From contig NZ_CP013070.1 in the NCBI RefSeq assembly GCF_000264945.2, positions 2,232,001 through 2,296,000 on the forward strand: 64,000 nucleotides of DNA. Reading direction: 5' to 3'. The notes under the pieces were generated by a model. The model had not been told where the DNA came from. It ran no database searches and worked only from the letters and a program-made list of their open reading frames with translations. Both the position numbers and the translations under genes were made by a program. Every line of letters starts with the position of its first letter. Position 1 is the stretch's first letter. This document shows positions 16,540 through 24,511 of this stretch, piece by piece. Source of the DNA: Sphingobium indicum B90A (GTDB lineage Bacteria; Pseudomonadota; Alphaproteobacteria; Sphingomonadales; Sphingomonadaceae).

Positions 16540-17645
16540 GCTTGGCTCCCCCGATGATATTCGACAAAGAGCCGCTCCATCGCGCGCCGCGCCAATATGG
16601 CTTCAGTCCCGCCAGCTGCGATTGTCTCGGTGAGTTTCTCAGCCGCTATGCCGAGCAATCCCTCGACCTTGAGATCCGCCAAGTCCTGCTCGCCCGGCCG
16701 GCCGACAAGATCGTCCGCCCGGACATCCAGGAAACGGAGGCGATGCCGCAGGTCATCTTCGAGCCGCGACAGGATCTCGACGCGGTCGGCAAGGCTCGTG
16801 ATGCCTGCAAGCGAAAGGCGCAGCAGCGTTGCCGCAGGATCGATAGCCGAGAGCAGCACGTCGGACTCCGCCGAAAAGGCGGCCGTGTCCTGCAAGGTCC
16901 AATCCCTGAGCAGCCATTGGAAGCGGCCGGTGCGCACGGGTTCCACCTTTGGCTCCACTCCCGGCGCAAGCTCGATCATCAGGGCATGGCCCGGCTCATC
17001 GCGCTGAAAACCGTCGGTTTCGGGGGTGCCGGCATACCATGTGCGCGGCTCGACCTTGAGCGTGCCATGCCAATCACCGAGCGCCAGATAGTCGAGACTG
17101 GACCGCTTCGCGCGATCCGGCGCGATCTGGTTCTTGGTCTCGCCGCGCGCAGTAAAATCACGGATCGAACCATGTGCAAGGCCGATCCGCAGCTTCGCGC
17201 CTGGCGTTTCCATGCTGTCGAACAGCTCGGTCGGATCGTCGAGATGGTGGCGGTGGAGGAGCGGCGCAGGAAGCAGCCAGAGCCCCGCTTCCATCTCCTG
17301 CGCGACGGGCTCGGTGAGCAGGATGATATTGTCCGAGGCTTTGTGACGGACCCGGTCCCACAGTCCGCCGTTGCGGGCATAGTCGTGATTGCCCGGGAGC
17401 AGCCACCAGCGGCAGGGATAGCGCTGCATGCGCGAGACTGCCTGGACGATGACCCTATCTTCGGGACCCTCGGTATCGAAGACGTCGCCTGCGACAATCA
17501 CATGTTCCACCTGGTTGGCGGCCGCGACTTCGCCGATCCGGTCGATGGCGTCGAAGCGGGCTTCGCCAAGCGCCGCGCGCACCTCGGGCTCGAACCGGCC
17601 GAAGGGCTTGCCGAGCTGCCAGTCAGCTGTGTGGAGGAAACGCAT
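16536..17645 (-). CDS. SbcD/Mre11-like metallophosphoesterase (DNA exonuclease)
   Basis: This 369-residue protein has calcineurin-like phosphoesterase motifs: HTADWQLG (5-12), GDVFD (53-57), GNHD (85-88), and HGSI and GDWHG further on. In SbcD/Mre11 the first motif is normally D-x-H; here it is D8-W-Q10, so one metal ligand appears substituted. The other ligands look intact. The C-terminal 130 residues would form the capping and ATPase-binding region. It overlaps the SbcC-like gene and follows the TM0106 gene by 3 bp. A manganese-dependent DNA end nuclease is inferred; whether the glutamine is typical for this subfamily needs an alignment. Confidence 0.82.
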   Translation of the reverse strand: MRFLHTADWQLGKPFGRFEPEVRAALGEARFDAIDRIGEVAAANQVEHVIVAGDVFDTEGPEDRVIVQAVSRMQRYPCRWWLLPGNHDYARNGGLWDRVRHKASDNIILLTEPVAQEMEAGLWLLPAPLLHRHHLDDPTELFDSMETPGAKLRIGLAHGSIRDFTARGETKNQIAPDRAKRSSLDYLALGDWHGTLKVEPRTWYAGTPETDGFQRDEPGHALMIELAPGVEPKVEPVRTGRFQWLLRDWTLQDTAAFSAESDVLLSAIDPAATLLRLSLAGITSLADRVEILSRLEDDLRHRLRFLDVRADDLVGRPGEQDLADLKVEGLLGIAAEKLTETIAAGGTEAILARRAMERLFVEYHRGSQA

Positions 17646-17648
17646 GGA

Positions 17649-20600
17649 TCAAGATCCCGTATTGTGGGGCGCAGAAAGCGGCGGAAGCGCACAGAGCGTG
17701 TTGACGAGCCGCATCTGCTCGACGCTGCTGCAGTTGGCCTCGCGCAAGCGGTCGCTGCCAAATACAAGCGCGAGCGCTTTGGCGCGTGAAACCGCGACAT
17801 TGATGCGGTTGAGCGAGAAGAGAAACTCCATGCCGCGGGCGGTCTCATCGGCCGAGGAAGCCGTCATGGAGACCAGGCATATAGGGGCTTCCTGGCCCTG
17901 GAACTTATCGACCGTGCCGACGCGGATGCTGCTCGGCAGGCCCGCCCGCAGCGCGTTGACCTGCGCGTTATAGGGGGCGACTACGATGATGTCGCCGGGG
18001 CCGATAGGGCGCGTGGCGCCGTTCTTGTCGGTCCAGCTCCCTTGCAGGAGATTCTCGATTGCCGCGCCGATCGCCGCAACTTCCTCGGCGGCGATCTGGG
18101 CATTGCCTTCGTGGACGACCGGCACCCAGAAGGCACCGGCCGTGGGCCAGGCCGTTCCGGTAACGCTCTGGCGCTTGGTATCGCTATGGCTGGCCAGGCG
18201 TCCCTCGTAGACCTGGTCGGAGATGAAGTCGCAAACCTCCGGATGCATCCGCCGGGTCTCAGCAAGGAATATGCCCCGATCGGCAGGCACTGTGGCATGC
18301 TCGCCCAGCATCCATTCCAGGCATGACAGGTTGGCGGGCGCAGGATGTGCGCCCTGGATGACCTGAGGCAGCTGGCGCGGATCGCCGACCAGCACGATAT
18401 TGCGCGCGGCACGACCCATGGCGACCATGTTGGCGAGGCCCACTTGCCCCGCCTCATCGACAAACAACCAATCGAAGCCCTGCACATTCTCATCGCGCGC
18501 GAAGAAGAAGGCCGTGCCGCCGACCACATTGGCGCGGGCGAGGATCAGGTCATCATTGGCCGTGGCCCGGTGAACGGGACAATCCCTGGCATAGCCATCA
18601 TCTCCGCTGGAAACCTTGTGGGCGAACGACACTGGAAAGCCACCACCTTCTTCCTCGCTCGCGCGCAGGCAGCCGAGCAGGACATTGCGGATCGCTTCAT
18701 GGCTGTTCGAGGCGACGGCGACCCGATGTCCCGCTTTAACCAGCGCCAGGATCACCCGGGCCGTGACGTGCGTCTTGCCCGTTCCCGGCGGTCCCTGGAT
18801 CGGGAGCAACGTCTGGTCCATGGCGTGCGCCGCGGCAATGGCGCCCGCCACCGGTTCCCCGCCGCAGAGGATATCGCCGTCGATGCCGTTCAGGCGCGGG
18901 GCGGCGCCCGACAGCAGATCATCGACGGCACGATAGCGCCGCGGCCCGCATTGATCCTCGATGACGTCGCGCACCGCTGCGGCCAACACCTTGGTATCGA
19001 GCGGCCAATCCGGATGCAGGGTCAGCCGATCGGTGAGGAGTTCGGCCCTTGCCACGCCGACCTTCAAGGTGATCGTGCACGCATCGCGATCCAGCGCCTC
19101 AATCGCAACGGTTGACGGCGGCCCGTCAATCCCGGGCACAGTGGCCTTGCCGCCTTCGCGCAATTTGGTTTCCTGAGACGGAAAGCGATAGGTGCGCATC
19201 ACCGAGCGCTTGATGGGTTCGATCCCGGATATCGCCTCGAGTCCCGCCAAGGCGTCGAGATCATCGACAAGCTCTTCCTCATCGCGCGCCGCGCTGTCGA
19301 AAACCGTCCACTGAGCAGGCTTGGCTTCACGCTTGTGGAACAGCCCCAGATTGAACAGCAATTCCTGACGCTCTGGAGTCAGAGAGGATGCGGCCAGGCG
19401 ATCGCGCAGCGCCGTCGTTTCCTCGTCCTCGACCACCTCCTGCTCGGCCGCGTCCTGCGCAAGCACGGGCCAGGGACCATCGGGCCGGATGCCCACTAGC
19501 CAATCGCGCAGTAGCTGGGTCGACTGGCAATCGATCCGATTATAGTCCTCGATCTCGTCGAGGATTTGCTGATCGCCCGTCTCGCGCCAATTTTCATAAG
19601 CAACGACCGACCCGCCCGCTGTCTTGACCTCGCCCTCGCGCTTCAAGCCATAAAAGGCCTCCAGCGCCTTTATGGAGTAGCTCGGTTCGGAAGCGATGAG
19701 CGCGCCGCGCACGACCGCATAGAGGTCGACAAAGCGGCGTTCGCGCATGAGGCGGTCGAGAAAGGCCTCGCCGATACCATAGCGCGTGGTGAGACGCCGC
19801 AGCGCGGTGATCTCATAGGGTGCATAATGATAGATGCGGGCCTGCGGATAAGCCGTGAGGCGATTACGAAAAAACGCAAGCAACCGTTCGAGCGCTTGCG
19901 CTTCGGCGGCATGGTCATGAGCCCAGAAGGCATGGAAACTATCATCGGCCCACACGCCGTGCAGATATTCAAGGCCTCCCTCGTAATGGGGGTCGCCCTC
20001 GATGTCGTAGAAGAGATCGCCCGCCTGCGGCCGAGGGAGCAGGTCAAAGCCTTTGCCTGGCTGTGCCGGACGCAACTCGAAGGCGGGTTCGCCGGTTTTG
20101 CGCGCGTGCTGCAGTCTGGCCTGGCCGACAAGCTTCTCCGCCGTCGCACTCGCAACGCCGCGCACCGGGCCGTCATGCCGAGCCAGCGCGGCCATGGTTT
20201 CGATGCCGGACGCCTCGAGCTTCTTCACTTGGCCGCGGGTAATATTGGCGACTTGGAACAGGCTGTCCTGGCTGGTGAAGACGGCGTCGCAATGGTCGGC
20301 CCATCGGCACAGCGAACAATCAGCGCAGGGGATCGGCCGCGTTGGCACAGGGGAAGCAACAAAGGCCTCGAGCTTAGCCCGCGCACCGCGCGCATAATGG
20401 GCATAGTCGGCCAAACGCAGCGTCGCGCGCGTCCCATTGCCGAGCTGCACATGGGCATGCTCCGGCATCACGCCCTGGATCTCCGCCAAAAGGTCGGAAT
20501 AGAGCACGAGCTGCAGCACATGCTTGGGATGGGCTTTGCGCTTCAGCTTGGTGTCGGTCACTTCGTAGCTGAACGGCCCCAGCAATGATGGTCGCTCGAC

Positions 20601-20948
20601 CCGCTCAAGAAAATCGGACCACCCACCCCAACGCTCGGCGAGAAAAGCCCCTTGAAAGATTATCTGCGAGCCTTGCGCCAACGCCGCTCGCGTCTCGTCC
20701 GCGTTCTGCGCAAGATCGCCACGCGCAATCTCGACTACCCCGTTGCCCGCGTCTTTCAGCTTCTCCAAATGGGCGGCCTCATGGGCATCGCCTTGTTTCT
20801 GAAGCAGCGCGGCATCCTCGGTATCTTCCCGGGGAGTGAGCGGCTCGCCGCGCATATAGGCAAGGTCGAGCGCTGTCGCATGCGCGCAGCCGACGAACCG
20901 CATCAGGTCGGTCGCTGAAAACAGAATGGTGTTCCCGATCGTCCTCAC
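17649..20948 (-). CDS. TM0106-type RecB-like nuclease fused to SF1 (Dna2/Upf1-like) helicase
   Basis: This is a multidomain nucleic-acid processing enzyme. The N-terminal part carries a RecB-like nuclease region with a cysteine set (CADCSLCRWADHC) typical of TM0106-family nucleases. A ribonuclease H-like exonuclease segment follows (DLFYDIEGDPHYEGG). The C-terminal 400 residues are a superfamily 1 helicase with Walker A GPPGTGKTH, DEAG box (FVDEAGQVGL) and VDKFQGQEA. Start: an ATG at 21020 is possible (1123 aa). The GTG at 20948 has a G-rich Shine-Dalgarno (AAGGGGG) and begins just before the conserved LFSATDLMRFVGC, giving 1099 aa, so it is preferred. It is the first gene of the eight-gene run and is divergent from the WYL regulator. 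Confidence 0.82.
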   Translation of the reverse strand: MRTIGNTILFSATDLMRFVGCAHATALDLAYMRGEPLTPREDTEDAALLQKQGDAHEAAHLEKLKDAGNGVVEIARGDLAQNADETRAALAQGSQIIFQGAFLAERWGGWSDFLERVERPSLLGPFSYEVTDTKLKRKAHPKHVLQLVLYSDLLAEIQGVMPEHAHVQLGNGTRATLRLADYAHYARGARAKLEAFVASPVPTRPIPCADCSLCRWADHCDAVFTSQDSLFQVANITRGQVKKLEASGIETMAALARHDGPVRGVASATAEKLVGQARLQHARKTGEPAFELRPAQPGKGFDLLPRPQAGDLFYDIEGDPHYEGGLEYLHGVWADDSFHAFWAHDHAAEAQALERLLAFFRNRLTAYPQARIYHYAPYEITALRRLTTRYGIGEAFLDRLMRERRFVDLYAVVRGALIASEPSYSIKALEAFYGLKREGEVKTAGGSVVAYENWRETGDQQILDEIEDYNRIDCQSTQLLRDWLVGIRPDGPWPVLAQDAAEQEVVEDEETTALRDRLAASSLTPERQELLFNLGLFHKREAKPAQWTVFDSAARDEEELVDDLDALAGLEAISGIEPIKRSVMRTYRFPSQETKLREGGKATVPGIDGPPSTVAIEALDRDACTITLKVGVARAELLTDRLTLHPDWPLDTKVLAAAVRDVIEDQCGPRRYRAVDDLLSGAAPRLNGIDGDILCGGEPVAGAIAAAHAMDQTLLPIQGPPGTGKTHVTARVILALVKAGHRVAVASNSHEAIRNVLLGCLRASEEEGGGFPVSFAHKVSSGDDGYARDCPVHRATANDDLILARANVVGGTAFFFARDENVQGFDWLFVDEAGQVGLANMVAMGRAARNIVLVGDPRQLPQVIQGAHPAPANLSCLEWMLGEHATVPADRGIFLAETRRMHPEVCDFISDQVYEGRLASHSDTKRQSVTGTAWPTAGAFWVPVVHEGNAQIAAEEVAAIGAAIENLLQGSWTDKNGATRPIGPGDIIVVAPYNAQVNALRAGLPSSIRVGTVDKFQGQEAPICLVSMTASSADETARGMEFLFSLNRINVAVSRAKALALVFGSDRLREANCSSVEQMRLVNTLCALPPLSAPHNTGS

Positions 20949-21052
20949 TTGGCCCCCTTGATTGCCCAACGCCGCCCACGAGGGAATCACCTCGACAGGC
21001 GCTACCCTGTTCCTTAGCATGCAAGGGTGTCAATCTCTGACATGGACGTATA
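20949..21052. promoter_or_regulatory. Divergent promoter region between the nuclease/helicase operon and WYL
   Basis: The 104-bp gap separates the preferred GTG start of the minus-strand operon from the WYL regulator's ATG. It must hold the promoters of both. A TATAAT at 21049-21054 overlaps the WYL start codon and so may be accidental. No clean palindrome was found. Control of this region by the WYL protein is inferred from gene arrangement. Confidence 0.45.
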
Positions 21053-22036
21053 ATGACTTTCGCCAAGGCCAACGATCTTCTGCGCCTCGCCCAACTCGCC
21101 GCCTCGCGGCGTTTGGGCATCAGTCTTGAGGAAATCTCTCAGGAATTCGGCATTTCGCACCGCACAGCGCAGCGCATGACAAGTGCGCTGGAGGATAATT
21201 TCGCGAATGTCGTTGTTGTGGAAGATGATGATCGCCGTCGGCGCTGGCGCATCCAAAGTCCCATCCCTGAGCGGCTGCAACCGCGCCAGGAAAACACCAT
21301 CGAGGCTCTGGAAATCGCCGCTCGCGCAGCCCGTGATGAGAACCGGCTCCGCCATGCCCGGGCGCTGGAAGATCTAAGAGACAGCCTGATAACGCGCCTC
21401 TCTCCACGTGATGCGCTGCGGTCCGAAGCCGATGCGGAGGCGGTCCTTTCCGCGTTGGGCCAAGTGGCGCGGCCAGGCCCAAAGGTCGCGATGAAACCCG
21501 AGGTCACCGACGTTCTGATCGAGGCCCTGCGCGGACCGTTCAAAATGCGTATTGTCTATGGCGAGACTGACGCAGAAACCCGAACGGTCGAGCCGCATGG
21601 GCTGTTGCTAGGATTGCGTAGCTATCTCGTGGCACGCCAGGCGGACCGAGGCGAGAACCTCCGCCATTTTCGCCTCGACCGCATCCACAGCGCTGAATGT
21701 CTCGATGAAAGTTTTCCCATCCAGTCCGGCTTTTCCTTGAACGATCATGCGGCGCAGGCCTTCGGCGCTTATCAGGACCCCACCCAATATGGCGAGATCG
21801 TCTGGCGTTTTCTTCCCGAAGCAGCCTCGCGCGCAGCGGAATTCCAGTTCCATCCCAACCAATCGGCCGAATATCGGGACGATGGGAGTCTGATTGTCCG
21901 TTTCAAGGCCGCAGGTTGGCTGGAAATGGCCTGGCATCTCTATCAATGGGGCGACAAGGTCGAGGTGCTGGAACCGGCGGGGTTGCGGGCGCTGGTCGAA
22001 GGCCACGCGCGTCCCGACTTCCCGGCCCTGCCCTGA
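21053..22036 (+). CDS. HTH-WYL domain transcriptional regulator
   Basis: The 327-residue protein has an N-terminal winged helix (about 5-55, with ISLEEISQEFGISHRTAQRM) and a central WYL domain (about 150-225, with EPHGLLLGLRSYLVARQ and RLDRI). A C-terminal WCX-like region follows. WYL proteins bind small ligands or nucleic acids and often repress phage-defence clusters until infection (for example BrxR and CapW). It is divergent from the eight-gene nuclease/helicase/RM run, whose first gene starts about 100 bp away, and convergent with the DUF3883 gene. It is most likely the regulator of that run. Confidence 0.85.
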   Translation: MTFAKANDLLRLAQLAASRRLGISLEEISQEFGISHRTAQRMTSALEDNFANVVVVEDDDRRRRWRIQSPIPERLQPRQENTIEALEIAARAARDENRLRHARALEDLRDSLITRLSPRDALRSEADAEAVLSALGQVARPGPKVAMKPEVTDVLIEALRGPFKMRIVYGETDAETRTVEPHGLLLGLRSYLVARQADRGENLRHFRLDRIHSAECLDESFPIQSGFSLNDHAAQAFGAYQDPTQYGEIVWRFLPEAASRAAEFQFHPNQSAEYRDDGSLIVRFKAAGWLEMAWHLYQWGDKVEVLEPAGLRALVEGHARPDFPALP

Positions 22037-22072
22037 TTGACCGATTTGTATCGCCCTTCGTGGCGGCGGTTT

Positions 22073-22906
22073 TCAATTGAGCTCGGCGAGGAAGCTGGTC
22101 GCCGTCAATTGTGCGTGATCGCTCAGGGGCGAGCGCAGCGTGAAGGCGCTTGGCGCACGGGCGAAATTCCACAGCCGCATGAGGCACCATTCCTCGCGCC
22201 TCGTATCGGCGACGGCCAACTCATTGCGAGAGATATGAAAAGGCGTGCGCTCCCATCCGTTGGTGGTCTTGACCTCGATCAGCTTCTCGCGCCCGTCCGC
22301 CTCAAAGCTCCGGATATCGAAGCCAAAACCATCGCCATCCTGCACAGATGTCCAGCGGACTTTGTCCGCGAGATCGTCGCGGCCCGCGGCAGATAAATGA
22401 CGGCGCTCGTGATGCAGCACACATTCTTCACCCGCCTTGCCAAGCGCCCGGTTGCGCGCGTCGCGCTCGGCGACATCATATTTGCGGCCGATCGCGGCCA
22501 TGAACGCTGGATCGATCGGCGACGGTTCGTTGCGCACCGTGGGCGGCGGCCCGATCCGCAGTGATCCTTGCGCTTCCGGTACGTTCAGGGCAGCTCGTGA
22601 GAGCCTGTCGGGAGCCAGCCATTCGGTCCGCGCCTCCAACCACCGCAGGACGCCATCGACCAGCGCATTTTGGAAATTGGCGGCCGGCTTATAGCCCTCG
22701 ATCCAAGGCTGACCAAGGCCGAGCAAGACCGCGCTGATGTTCTGATGCTTGAACTCGATTGAGCCCTTGCTACGGTCGATCACGGCTTGAAGATCGCGGT
22801 TTCGCGCCGCTTTATTGAAGGAGCGACCAACCAGCTCGTCGGTGAGCATGGCGAAATAGTCGGCGACGATGTGATCAATTTCCTGATCGGACCAGACTTC
22901 CGCCAC
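22073..22906 (-). CDS. DUF3883 domain protein with PD-(D/E)xK-like nuclease motif
   Basis: The 277-residue protein has an all-helical N-terminal region (1-110) and a C-terminal DUF3883 region (about 150-275). Candidate nuclease residues are E160 (GKAGEECV), D197 (GFGFDIRS) and E211/K213 (LIEVKTTNG), an arrangement typical of restriction-endonuclease-like folds. DUF3883 domains occur in restriction and other defence proteins. The gene starts 3 bp after the stop of the HEPN gene, so the pair is one unit. Its target (DNA or RNA) is unknown. Confidence 0.75.
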   Translation of the reverse strand: MAEVWSDQEIDHIVADYFAMLTDELVGRSFNKAARNRDLQAVIDRSKGSIEFKHQNISAVLLGLGQPWIEGYKPAANFQNALVDGVLRWLEARTEWLAPDRLSRAALNVPEAQGSLRIGPPPTVRNEPSPIDPAFMAAIGRKYDVAERDARNRALGKAGEECVLHHERRHLSAAGRDDLADKVRWTSVQDGDGFGFDIRSFEADGREKLIEVKTTNGWERTPFHISRNELAVADTRREEWCLMRLWNFARAPSAFTLRSPLSDHAQLTATSFLAELN

Positions 22907-22909
22907 GCC

Positions 22910-23602
22910 CTACTCCACCACCGGGTAGTTCGGCATCGGCCATTCATGCCCGGCATTGTCCATCATGAGATCGATGAAGATCGGCAGCAAGCAACCGAGC
23001 AGCGCGGCGCCATCCCTGACCTGGGCGCGATTGACATCGCTGTTCCATGTCGAGCCACCATGCACCAGTTGGTTGCGCAGCACATAAAGCCGGTCGAACA
23101 GGATCGAGAGTATCCTGGCCGTGTCATGATCGCGCAGTGCGGCGCCTATCGCTGTCCGCGACCGCTCGAGCCTGTCAGCCCAGTCGGCATAGCCGGACGC
23201 ACCATTGTGATGCTGCCAAAAGGGATGGAAGACATAGCGGTTTGCGAGCAGCACCCGGATTTCCTGAGGGAAGCGCTGCCAGACCATGTCGTAGATGCGA
23301 TGTTTGCCATCAAAGCCCACAAGGGTTGCGAAGAAGGCTTGGAACAATCCCCGCTCGCCCTCGGGGATAGCAATCACCCGTGATGCTTCAACGTCGCCAG
23401 CATAGGCCGCGTTAAAGCCGATCCAGAGCAGGATGAAACGCACATCCTCATCGGTCTGCTCGGCCTCGGCACGGCGCAGCCACGACAGCGCGCGATGCAC
23501 CCTGAGCGTCAGCGGCTCTGGAAAATTGCCACGCAGCTCGCGCTGCTTGGCCTTCAAGTTCTCATGGTGCAGCGGGCTGCCGGGCGGATAGCGATAGGCC
23601 AT
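22910..23602 (-). CDS. HEPN-like protein
   Basis: The 230-residue, mostly helical protein contains R176, N177 and H181 in YVLRNQLVHGG, the Arg-x4-His motif of HEPN RNases. It is followed by GSTWNS and a hydrophobic helix, typical of HEPN C-termini. An upstream helix with FILLWIGFNAAYAGD (about 56-70) is also common in such proteins. It is cotranscribed with the DUF3883 nuclease-like gene 3 bp downstream. An RNA-targeting toxin or effector role is plausible but unproved. The 45 bp between this gene and the LPD7 gene hold nothing notable. Confidence 0.6.
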   Translation of the reverse strand: MAYRYPPGSPLHHENLKAKQRELRGNFPEPLTLRVHRALSWLRRAEAEQTDEDVRFILLWIGFNAAYAGDVEASRVIAIPEGERGLFQAFFATLVGFDGKHRIYDMVWQRFPQEIRVLLANRYVFHPFWQHHNGASGYADWADRLERSRTAIGAALRDHDTARILSILFDRLYVLRNQLVHGGSTWNSDVNRAQVRDGAALLGCLLPIFIDLMMDNAGHEWPMPNYPVVE

Positions 23603-23647
23603 GACCGATATGGTAAAGCCTTGCTGGTCAGGCTCAATCCCTCTCGA

Positions 23648-24511
23648 TCAACGGCCTCGAGATCGTTGCAGCGGCGCTCGTTCCTTGCCGGGTTCCTGCC
23701 GGTTCCGGCCTGACGGCTCAACGGCCCGGACCGAGGTGTCCCGCACCTTGGCCGCCTGAAACTGCCGACCCGCCTGCAGATGCGTTCGCACCTTGTCATT
23801 TGCCACCTTCATTACCCTGGCAACGGCATCGGGATTGTCGAACAACGCCGCGCGCACCACCGTTTCGATCACACGGAGCTGGCTCTGTGCCGCCCGCGCA
23901 TTCTTCACCCGGCTTTGTTCGGACGGCGTTTGCCTAGACGCCTCATCAGCCTGGCGTCGATCCCGCTCAGGTTCGCGCGACGCCGGCGCGGTGACGGCAG
24001 GGGCGATGCTGTTGCGACTAGCATCGCGCCGCACTCGGTCCAGCTCCTGCAAATCCCGTTCGCTCGGCCGATATCCCCGTACTTCCAAACCTTGGCGACT
24101 GGCTTCGAGCCACGCTGCCCTTCGGAACGTCTCACTGCCGGTAACATGGACGTGCGACCACCCGCGATGGCGAGCGATGGCAACGAGATCGCGCACAACC
24201 TCGTCGCTCTCGCTGGAGGTGATGAGCCGTCTGCCCTGGTCGCGGAACGCCGGTTCCTTAGCTTGCGCACTCGTGAAATATGCGGGCTCGCCCGACCATT
24301 TGCTCGTCGTGGAGAAATAGCGCTTTCGCAAGGCATCGGGAATGTCACCGGGCGACGCTGCTTGAAGGACGGACGGATCAATCGACTTCACCTTCTTGGT
24401 TGCTTCGGGCGCCGATTGCGCCGCATTCCTCGGCCTGGTTCCCGCGTCCTGCCCGATCGTATTGCTACGCTTGCTCGCGCCACGTGGCGCCACAGGTTTT
24501 TCAGCGGCCAT
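23648..24511 (-). CDS. LPD7-domain conjugation-associated protein
   Basis: The 287-residue protein has a disordered basic N-terminus (1-65). A compact domain at about 90-170 follows (RRLITSSESDEVVRDLV, RGWSHVHVTGSETFRR, VRGYRPSERDLQELD) that matches LPD7, a domain found in large polyvalent and relaxase-associated proteins. The C-terminus is charged and low complexity. An upstream in-frame start exists at 24577, but the ATG at 24511 is preceded by GGAAAGAGCAG and overlaps the virD4 3' end by 11 bases, so it was chosen. Its place after virD4 suggests a DNA-transfer role, but the molecular function is unknown. Confidence 0.6.
   Translation of the reverse strand: MAAEKPVAPRGASKRSNTIGQDAGTRPRNAAQSAPEATKKVKSIDPSVLQAASPGDIPDALRKRYFSTTSKWSGEPAYFTSAQAKEPAFRDQGRRLITSSESDEVVRDLVAIARHRGWSHVHVTGSETFRRAAWLEASRQGLEVRGYRPSERDLQELDRVRRDASRNSIAPAVTAPASREPERDRRQADEASRQTPSEQSRVKNARAAQSQLRVIETVVRAALFDNPDAVARVMKVANDKVRTHLQAGRQFQAAKVRDTSVRAVEPSGRNRQEPGKERAPLQRSRGR

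Noticed and set aside
21049..21054. Perfect TATAAT before the WYL gene.
   Set aside because: It overlaps the start codon, so a transcript from it could not carry a leader; no matching -35 was found. Leaderless expression cannot be excluded.
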